Below, one piece after another: positions 36,371 through 46,500 of a stretch of 64,000 nucleotides of DNA. The notes under the pieces are model-generated. The model did not search any database, was not told the DNA's origin, and worked only from the letters and a program-made list of their open reading frames with translations. Source of the stretch: Lottia gigantea (Eukaryota; Mollusca; Gastropoda; Lottiidae); NCBI RefSeq assembly GCF_000327385.1, contig NW_008706747.1, positions 961,361 to 1,025,360 on the forward strand, read 5' to 3'. Position 1 is the stretch's first letter. The number at the start of each line of letters is the position of its first letter. Made by a program: the position numbers and the translations under genes.

Positions 36371-37512
36371 AGGGTTGAGGTTTTAAAACATGTCGAAATT
36401 GGTAGAGGCAAGTTTCATTCTTATTATACTGTTAAATTATGGACTCCTACCAAACACCCCCATAATGGATTCATCCAGAATTAAAATGGTCTGTTCCAAA
36501 GCTGAGGTTGGAGAGTAAAATTAAGAGTCCTCTCCCCAGTCTCCTCATGAACAGGACTTATCCATTTTAAAATCTACTTCAGTATTTGTCAAAACTGTTG
36601 GCTTGACAAAAAAACTCTTCCCCAGACAGTACCCAAATTCTAGCCCCATCAACAGCAAAATCCCTCACAATTTATCTATATTTATTCCCACTTTGTGAAT
36701 AAAAAACAACCACAATATATACAATTCTGAATGAAAATGCAACACAAATGTGACAAACACTTCTAACAAAACAAGCGAGCTTTTGGTAGCAGAGCTTAAT
36801 TCTACACTCAAATATATTGTGAGCTTCTTGGTAATAATCAGCTTAAAAATTTTGTCATTGATTTCTAAACACTCTATTTTTCATACTAAAAAAATGCATA
36901 TGCATTTGATGAAATGTCGTCTAAATAGCTTTGAATATATATTACTCTAGATCGATGTATTAAGCGCTATTTTAATAGTGAAAATATTTTATAATTGAAA
37001 CATATAGTATGTATAAGATAACACACGTGTACGCCTAAAAACCAACTTCTTGCAAAATGGGTAATGTTACAATTAAATGAAAATGGCTCGAGATGTTTTG
37101 ATGTGCAACAATGTCTACTTAAAGCTTGAATAATAACAATATAAAACTTGTTTGATGAATAATGTTACATAAAAGCAATTAACAGATTCTTAGTACCTCT
37201 GAACACAAAGTATATGTTTTGCAAATTAAATATAAGCGTTATTCAAAGCATACAAATGTGTTAGTGTGCTTGGCAAACATATCTAAATTTAAAAAAACGA
37301 CAGAACATTTTCAAGACATGCTATTGGTCAATTAAAGTATAAGTGTTATTTAAAGCGTACAATTTGCGTTAATGGGCTTGGCCCGGCAATTACTTATAAA
37401 TTCAAAATAACACCTGAATATTTTCAAGAAATGCCATTGGTCAATGTCAAATATACTGGCCAATCAGAATTCTTATGAGGGAAAACAAACTCATGAATAT
37501 AATGAATATTTA

Positions 37513-37784
37513 TTAAAGGGATTGTAAAAAGGTTTTCTAAAATTTGTATCTGTATCAGGGACACTGATAGCATCAATTTGCACCATTCCAAGTTTTAATC
37601 AGACATCTGTGGTTCCTGCAATTCCACTAAAACCTAGTGTTCTATTTGACATCATCAAAGACTTATTTTTGTTGAATTGCAGGAACCACAGACATCTGAC
37701 TAGAAATTGGAATGGTGCAAATTGATGCTATCAGTGTCCCTGTTATACATAAAAAAATTAGAAAACTCTTCAGAATCCCTTTAA
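37513..37784. mobile_element. Palindromic MITE family A, near-complete
   Basis: TTAAAGGGATTGTAAAAAGG at the left, AATCCCTTTAA at the right, with TTAA at both ends. Arms pair through ACACTGATAGCATCAATTTG and AGACATCTGTGGTTCCTGCA. Confidence 0.85.
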
Positions 37785-38509
37785 GTATGCATGATCACAT
37801 CTATTAACAAAGCTAATTAATTATGCGCATATTTTATAAATAACTTGAATGTAATGATAATGAATGTCAAAATATACATATTAATTTATAATAAAAGTAT
37901 TAATAAATATTACTCAACATCATTGTGAAGTCTCCAAAATAGGACATATTAGTGAAATCAAAGGTATATAATTATGTGTTATTTTGGGGTATAAGAATTT
38001 TTTTCTCTGCATTGGAATTCAAATTTTTAAGTCGGTTTTGCTACAAATATTTTTCGGAAAGCTTAGCTCAAAATTTAACGAGTTACCTTAACAAGAAAAG
38101 TGTGGAATACCACAAATATAGCCTATAAACTACGCATCCAACCAGTCAAATCCACAAATCTAATCAAATAAGTATACCCATTTTCATACGTCATATTTCC
38201 AACAAAACAAAAATATAGGCGTTTAATTCTTCCACAAAGCCAAGGCATTCCTACATGCATCTGCCTTAAGGCACAGAATGGAATCAAATATCATAGTTAT
38301 ATATCATATATTTTTTCTTGCCTTAGCGCACTTATCTATGACACTTACAGCTTTTATTTGCACAAAATTCTACATATAGTCTGCAGTAGCTGCAATACCT
38401 TGACCAGCTTTGATGGAATTAGCTAATAAGCTTATTCAGATTTATTTTTAGAATTACAGGAACTACAGATGCAAATGGAAAGTTCTGGTGAATCCCTTTC
38501 ATAAAGGTA

Positions 38510-38640
38510 AGAAACAATGACACCCCTCAAAATTATATGAACTATTCCACATACACTTTTTTCCTCTTCATGCTCATGCATTATAAGCAAATGGAAAAGT
38601 TCATTATTAATTTGAGGGGTGTTCAGTAACAGACAACTGT
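38510..38640. repeat. Hairpin repeat with ACACCCCTCA / TGAGGGGTGT arms
   Basis: Same architecture as 3990-4105, with GAACTATTCCACATACA opposed to GGAAAAGTTCATT. Confidence 0.6.
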
Positions 38641-38682
38641 CTATGTGCATATCCTGGATGAATTCAAAATATAAACAAGAAC

Positions 38683-38793
38683 AGTCCACTGCATTTTTAA
38701 GGTAGTTCAAGTAATAATGAATACAATATAAGACTGACTTATTTAGATTCAATTACTAATTATTCTACCTAAACAGAAAGTGGACTGGTCTAA
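38683..38793. repeat. Isolated copy of the GAACAGTCCAC hairpin repeat
   Basis: GAACAGTCCACTGCATTTTT, AAGGTAGTTCAAGTAATAAT and the inverse ATTCTACCTAAACAGAAAGT with GGACTGGTC. Confidence 0.7.
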
Positions 38794-39590
38794 TTTATGT
38801 ATTGAGATATCTCCTCTTGTGCATGAATATCTTCGCTGTTTGGATTTACTTAAAGATGCCCTCACACCATAGGAAGTACCAGTTGGTAAGGTTGCGAATT
38901 ATGGAAGTAGCTATGAGTTTCAATAAACTCACCAGTTCTGTGATTTGCCACTTTGCTTATACACAACCAAATGCATCTGGTGATCGCTGTGGTAGGTCAT
39001 CTTTAATATTGTTTACAAATAATCACACAAATATCAGATTTTTACATTACATTTGTTCATCAAGCAGAATCTACATCAAAATATACAACAACATAGACCA
39101 AATTTCTTGGTGTGAATGCCAACTCGCTATGTATCTTGCATTTTAAATATATGGGTTCTTTTAGGGCTAAACATCTTTTCAATTGAGTTTATTTTTGTCA
39201 AAGATTTAGTATGTGTTTCAAAGGGTCAGATGTGACATTTTGGGGGGTGGGGGGGAGTTATTTGGGTATTAAATGTATGTCATAGTCCTCTAAAAATGAC
39301 GCACCTGTCCCTTTAAAGGGACTGATTCCATAAAAATCAGACAATTTTTGTCATAAATGTAACTCAAGTCCCTAAGAACTGGCACCTATGTCTACAAGTC
39401 TAAGAAGGTTCCAGGAATCTCTATACAATATTAATTTCTATACATAACAATTAAAACTATATGCAAATTAATTAATTAACAAAAATATATAAATACAAAC
39501 TCTTTTCTAGTCCCTCGTTACCATATATGGAGGTGCCATATAACTGTTGAAGGATGCATTTATCAGGCTTTTAAATAAGAGCAAGGGGAG

Positions 39591-39740
39591 GTAAAAGGGA
39601 CTGTAAAGAGGTTTTCTAAACTGTATGTGTATATCCAGGTCAGATAGCATCAATTTGCACCATTCCAATTTTCATTCCGACGTCTGGTTCTTGCAATTCA
39701 ATTAAAAACTTTTGAAAACCTCTTTACAATCTCTTTATTA
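39591..39740. mobile_element. MITE family A, internally deleted
   Basis: AAGGGACTGTAAAGAGGTTT at the left and AAACCTCTTTACAATCTC at the right with only about 100 bases between; the second inner arm is gone. Confidence 0.65.
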
Positions 39741-39884
39741 ATTCCATACTGCGGTTTAAAAGCATAATAATCTTTTCTGTTCTACATGCGACCATTATGC
39801 CTGGACAAGACAACTAAAAAACCCCCCTATTTCCTCAAATGAACACATCATGAACTCTTGGTTACCATACGTTATAGGCCTACT

Positions 39885-40285
39885 GTTACCTTGACATAAT
39901 GCATGTGAGGAAGAGTCCATTAAATGCTTTAGGGGTGCCAAAAAGCAGTCTGATTTGAAAAGGAACCAATCCAACAAGCACAACACCATAACATTCATTG
40001 AAATAATGCATGAGTAGAAGAGTTCATTATAAGGTTAAGGGGTGTCAAATAGATGATGGTCAATTTTGAAAAGGAACCATTCCAAACATACATAACACCA
40101 TAACAGATTGATATTACGCATGTGTGGAAGAGCTCATTCAGAGGTTAAGGGGGGGTCAAATAGATGATTGTCAAATTTTGAAAATGGACCATTCCAAACA
40201 TACATAAAAACTATTACAAATTGATTGACATTATGCATGTATGGAAGAGTTCATTAAAAGGTTAAGGGGTGCTGGTCAAATATAT
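39885..40285 (+). repeat. Four tandem units of ~107-117 bp
   Basis: Each unit has AT(A/T)A(T/C)GCATG, then GGAAGAG(T/C)(C/T)CATT, AGGTTAAGGGG and GGACCATTCCAAACATACAT-type sequence. Confidence 0.8.
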
Positions 40286-40584
40286 TCAATCTAGCATGAA
40301 TGTATGATGGTCACAAATTCAATCAAGATGGTCACAAATTTAATCAAGATGGCCTAAATTTAATCAAGCTGGTCACTCCAGAATTGGTTTCTCATCCAAA
40401 TAAATTTCCAACATGATCATGATAAATAAATCTCAGCAGCATTTCAGGACATTTTTTCTATCACATTTAATTTCATGGTATCCAAAAGTCTCCATATATG
40501 GCTTGCATAAGTTTCATCACACTAAAATTATGTCCCACTGTTAAAGTCAATCCTTCAAAATCCTCAAAAAAATCTCCTCTGGTA

Positions 40585-43500
40585 TTAATCGACTTTAACT
40601 ACGCTATAGATTTTACTCACAAACCAGAAACAGGCAAAGAAACCAATTGAACCTGAAAAATAGAAGAGTAGGATTAAAGGGAGATAACACAAATCTGTTC
40701 AAAATGACTAGTCAATTTAAGAGTTAGAATATGATGTCATTTGGCTCTTTATATCAAACAAATGGTGGTCATTGATTCTTATCTAAATCGGCATGTGAAA
40801 GTCTGGAGAACTTGAATAAACCATCTTTCTGCATTATTCAAGTCAATCCAGATGTGACTGGGTACAGATAATCCAGAGAAAAATCAATGCCAAGAGGTTT
40901 GGCCAAGGACTAGCATGCAGACAGGCCAATCTAAAACTGAAGCTGTTTTCCTTGGGAGATAAATGAAGGGGTGCTTTCACTGGCTAAAATTTGGGGGTGG
41001 GGGGTAAATTGAAGTAAGCATCAATACAAGCTTGGAATTTTTGAAATTTAAAAATAAAAGAGGCCTTCTAGTAGCTGCCATTGCCTCAAACCAATAATAC
41101 TTACCAGTTAGCAAGAAGAATAAGATAACTATAATGGTAGTATAACCAAAATACAAGAAGATGCTAGCAGCTCCAGTCATCTCCAGTTTGGACACAAAGA
41201 AATGGACACAGTAGATGAAGAAATATACAGCTGTAAATCCTGAAGTTAGAAACGATCTCCACCACCAATGATAATCCTGAAATATCAATCAAATTGTCAT
41301 ATGAGGAGGGGTTGTAGCACAGTTAGTTAGAATGTTGGAATTTATACTTGACATCATTTGCATGGTAACATCATACAAATGGTGGTAGACACTTCTAACT
41401 ATCAAATTGTCATATGAGGAGGGGTTGTAGCACAGTTAGTTAGAGTGTTGGAATCTATCTATGACATCATTTGCTTGGTAACATGGTGGTAGGGGGTTCT
41501 AATTATCAAACTTGCATATGAGGAGGGGTTGTAGCACAGTTATTTAAAGCTTTCGAATCTGAACATGAAGTGACATGTATCAGATAAAAACTGTAGTCTA
41601 AGTCGTGCCTACAAGCCAAATTTGGGGAATTTTTACTACATCAAGGGCGAAAACTATGAAACCATTCATCAGATTATTATCAATTTTGATCTTGACCGAG
41701 ATCTCACCAATGCATACCAAGTTTCAGCCTCTATTGTCTGCAAGAGTGTGGACGGACCGACGGGCAGGGGCAACGACAATATCGTCCACATTGCGTATAA
41801 AAATGATTGTTAATTTTTTCTTTTAAAGAAAAGTAGCCTGTTGGCTTACCTCAGCACAAAGATGAAAGTAACAGAGAAGGACAGTAGCTTCAGAACAAGT
41901 TAACACTAAGATCAGGAATACCAGTAATAAGAAACCAAACATATAGTACGTCTGATGAGACCTACAATTCAAAATGGTGGAAATTAATTATACAGTTCAG
42001 CATCATCGAGCAGAGATATATTTGCCGACGACAGAAAGATTGTAAACAAAGAAGCCATATTGTTAAGTCTTTCGGTCCAAGGCTCTGATTGGATGTTTTG
42101 ACTATCTTAGAATCAGATCAATTCATAACATGATACAAGAAAAGTGGCTATTGCAGTCAAGGTATAAGGAGTTACTTATAGCTTGACATTGTGAAGATAG
42201 CTGTCCTGATGAGGATTGTGTGTTCAAAACATGTCGGCAGCATCAGATGAACTGTAGTCAATTAAAACCCAGCAAAACAGAAAAGAAAAACTCACCAAAT
42301 ACTGTTCAAGATGAAGAAAAGTTGAATGAAAATACAACCAAATGGTAAAACTCCTCCCATGACAATTCCTGGTATAGGTTTCGTGTAAAATGATTGGTCA
42401 GGAATCTGTCTTGGAATTTGGTTTGTTCTAACTGGATGTTCAATTGGCTGAAATTAAAAATTGAATTATAAACTAGTTTTGGTTTCATGCAAAATGATTG
42501 GTTATTAAGGAAACTGGCAAAAGAATAAACATTTTCAGAAAGGTGCAGAGAAACCTCTAGAATAAATCAACCATATGCCGTGTGCAATGAGGAAATCTAC
42601 TCAGGGCCTTGGTTTATTGTCCCTCCCAAAGGACAAGCTTTTTCCATGTAAAACCTATGCTGGGATTGAACCTGGGACCTTCTCTGAAACACCATGGCTC
42701 CCTATTTAAAAAACAAGCTCAACCTGAAGCTATATCGGTTCATTAAGGCTAAAATTGAAAAAAAAACCTACCCGTTTCTTGAATCCAAAGTAGGCACCAA
42801 CAAAGGTTAAAGGAACTGAGATACACATCCACAAGGCTAACAGAGCTACTAGTGTAGAGAATGGAATAGCAGCACTACTCCCTTTAATCCATAATAATAA
42901 ATTTAACACAAAAAATATTCCAAATATCACTCTGTAAAAAAAAATAAATAAATGAAACATTTAAAAAGTTAAAATAGAAGTCTACCATCCATATATTTCC
43001 AATATTTATCTGAGGATTTCCAATATTTATCTGAGGATTTCCAATATTTATCTGAGGATTTCCAATATTTATCTGAGGATTTCTAATATTTATCCATGGG
43101 TTAACAATATTTATAAGAAAATTTCCAATATCTATCTGAAAATTTCCAATTTAACAAAACTTACCCTGGACACAAGAAGGCTGTAAGTAAAACATTGGAT
43201 TTCCATTTCTCTCCACCAAACACTGAAATAAACAAGGTTTTTTCATGAAAATAACAATTTCAGGCAACATGTAGAGCATTCCAATTTGCAGAAAAAATTG
43301 TTCCATCTAATCAAAATGGAAAATTTTAATCTGCAGAATGAACAAGACAGACCACTGAAAGATTCTTGAAATGAAAAGTATTTGATGTTCACAAAATAAA
43401 TTAAGAAAAAAGTACTTACTTTTATAAATTCTAGCAGAAACAAAACCAGCTGGTGTTCCTAGACAAACATATAATACCTGAAAATATATAGAGGTAATAT

Positions 43501-46500
43501 ATTGATTGATATTAATATAGTTAAATCGATACATTGCTGAATGATATATTATGAAATACACATCTTCCTTCATATGGTTGTATATTCATACTCTTTCCAC
43601 TTACTGTTGAAAGGAAAGGGTCTGACTTTTTACTTTCTTTCTGGTGTTGTTTGAGAATAGGTTACAAAAGCAGAACTTTATATCTTTGGCAAAGGTTCAA
43701 TAGAAAGCAAATGATTTAAATTTGACTTACCAAGGCACATGTCATGAGAGCTCCTCTGTTGGCTGGCGATAAGAAACCAAGACAGGCAAATACTGAAAAA
43801 CAAAGCATTTAAAAGTCAGCAAAAAATGAAATGACGGGTTGGGATTCCTATTACAACCACTCGAGATTGGTATAATGTGTGCAATGAGGGAAATTCTATC
43901 ATCTCTTTGCATTTTTTTGACAAGAAACTTAGCATTGGTCAGGCTCTCATGCTACATAAAGAAAATTTGAATGAAATCTCTGAAAAAAAAAGCGAATTAT
44001 GTCCATATTTATTGCATGCATTTTCTAGTATGGCCTAAAATTAAGACATGGAAGAGGACCTACCTAGTGTGATCATGACCATGAAGAAGATTTGAACACC
44101 AGATCCAACCATAATAGACAACAACATTCCTTTTCTAGGAGCTCGAAATACATCACCATGGACCAACTTCCATCCAAATTCTTCTTGGGCATCTTCCTGT
44201 AAGGATAAAAGAATGATTTTGTGAAATACATCACTATAACATAGCATCACTATAACATAATGACTATAACATAGCATCACTATAACATAACATAATGACT
44301 ATAACATAGCATCACTATAACATAACATAATGACTATAACATAACATCACTATAGCATAGCATTATTATAACATAACATAATGACTAGAACATTACTATA
44401 ACATAACATCATTATAACATAACATCACCTTCGTAAAAAAACCCGTCAAAATGAAACTTACAGCACTGTCCATTTGGTTATATCTTGCAATATCTTTGTG
44501 GAGAGTTCTTAACAAAATCATGGCAACCATTCCGGACAAAAACAATACGATAACCAGAGAATTCATGATACTGAACCATTGAATGTTGGTATTTGGCATG
44601 GATTGTAGAATATAATCCCATCTTGAAGACCAGCTTACTTTGTTGTTCTCCTACAAAAAGAAATTAACGTTGTTAGCCTTCAGGAAAAGATAGTGAACAA
44701 TTTACAAAGACGTACAGTTGATAAACTTTCACCAGTTTTTATGAACATAAGTAGAAATGAATACGTCCTGTACCATGTGGGCTAATGAAGACGGGCAACA
44801 CCATGCAGGGTGCAATGAGGAAAATTTTGTCAGGACAGCGGCATTAACCTGTTCTTTGTCAATTTCCAACTGTCAAGGAAACTTGAGCGTGCACAGCCTG
44901 TAGCACACGGGGCCTTGGTTTATTGCCCCATCTGAACTCAACATCAGCAGAAGGAGTTGTAGCATTTGATTGGACCCTCAGGTTATAGTGCGAGCACACC
45001 CATGGTTTTGGTCGATCATCATATGCGGATCATGATTGAAAGGTAAATGAATTGATTGGATGATGACACTCTGTTTTGCAAATAATGAAACAATCAGCGA
45101 CAAAGATCTAACTTGTTTGATATTAAAAATCATATCTGCGACACGATAATCTTGTTGTGGAAGCAAGGCACATGTGAGATTTTACACAAGATTTGCATCA
45201 GCGACCAACACCATTAGTGAGCAAGCATTAAACTCAATGAGTCACCTAGACACCAACAATTGAATAAGAATAGTAGAACATACCTTCCATGTAATAGAAT
45301 AGGTATAGTTGATTGCAACATCCATAGATAGTTTACCATCAGGTATACCTACTGGTCCACTGTCTTTACTACATGCTCCAGGACCAGTTTTAGTGTGTTG
45401 GATACTGGAAAATAATTTTGAGGAAATACAAATCATATGTTGTGTGCAATGAGGTAAATTTTTGTCAGTGTTATAAGATACTTCCTCTTTTGATTGGACT
45501 GTCCAAGGATCTTTTTTGTAATTTAAAGGGATAGACGAGCTCTGAACACTATAAATGATTGGCTTAGCTAAAAAAAAAATTCTGTTTCTGAGACTAAGGT
45601 ATGATTGTTTAAAAAAAAAGAGACATCTGTCCCTTAACTTTTCTTCGTCTTAGGCTCATCAAAAATTCCTGTTTCTGACACTAAGGTAAGATTGTTAAAA
45701 ATATAAAGAAACATTTACATCAGGCAAGCATATAACTCACTAGGAAATTGCTGCCACAACAAAATAACAAAACAAACCTTCTGGGTTTAATCTTGGCACC
45801 AATAATTCGTCCACCATTTTGATGTTTTTCTCCCCACTCGGTACCGTCAGAACTATGATATTCTAAGACAATATCAACATGATTAAACACATAGTGAGTA
45901 TTAAACGTCTTCATTCTTCCCTGAAAAATCAAAAAATATTTTGATAAAGGACATGAGTCACCAGGGGGTTGATTTGAGTGTTGAATATATGTAAATATGT
46001 CTTCAGAAGTACTAAAATCACATAATCCCTTTAAAAATATCTCAAACTGGGAAGCTTCCATCATTAATGCTCTCGAAGTGAAACATGAGAATTAGTTCTA
46101 CAGGCAGCCACGTGATTGGTTAAAACAAAGGTCAAGCAAAGGTTAACAGAATGAAAAGTCAAGAAGGACAGTGTTAGACCTTACTGTAGTGGTTACATAC
46201 AAAGCTAAGAGCTAATAAAACATTCGAAATGAAACTAATTATTTATATGAAGTTAGGTCTAAATTTAATTAGACTGTCTAAAGATTGTAAAGCATGAAAC
46301 TCTAAGTAACAAAATGATTCAGATTGTTTTAATATTTATATATGTCTTTCTCTATTTGGCAGAGTCTGAAATCAAACAGCGCTTACGTCAATTTGGCAGA
46401 CTTCCTTCCTCAAGCCTTTTGGATTGACATAACAACCAATAGGGAAACCTGTTGAACAGAATTGTCCTCCATTTTCTATATCATAACACCATGTAATAGG

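Larger units (their letters stand above)
33769..40584. other. Convergent intergenic region, repeats only
   Basis: This region lies between the 3' ends of NOS1AP (+) and TM9SF2 (-). No frame shows conserved protein features. The content is tandem and palindromic repeats (34085-34620, 34960-36370, 37513-37784, 38510-38640, 38683-38793, 39591-39740, 39885-40285) and AT-rich filler, with nothing recognised at 36370-37510 or 37785-38510. The TM9SF2 3' UTR must extend into the right end; the best minus-strand hexamer is a variant ATTAAA at 40466-40471. Confidence 0.6.

Noticed and set aside
38802-39146. 114-residue plus-strand open frame in the intergenic region
   Set aside because: No family similarity, codon bias or splice context seen; begins at the edge of a hairpin repeat.
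41605-41826. Two overlapping plus-strand frames with [17 protein letters not shown]-like peptide
   Set aside because: They lie antisense in a TM9SF2 intron and look like a dispersed repeat seen in marine invertebrate genomes; no evidence of a gene.
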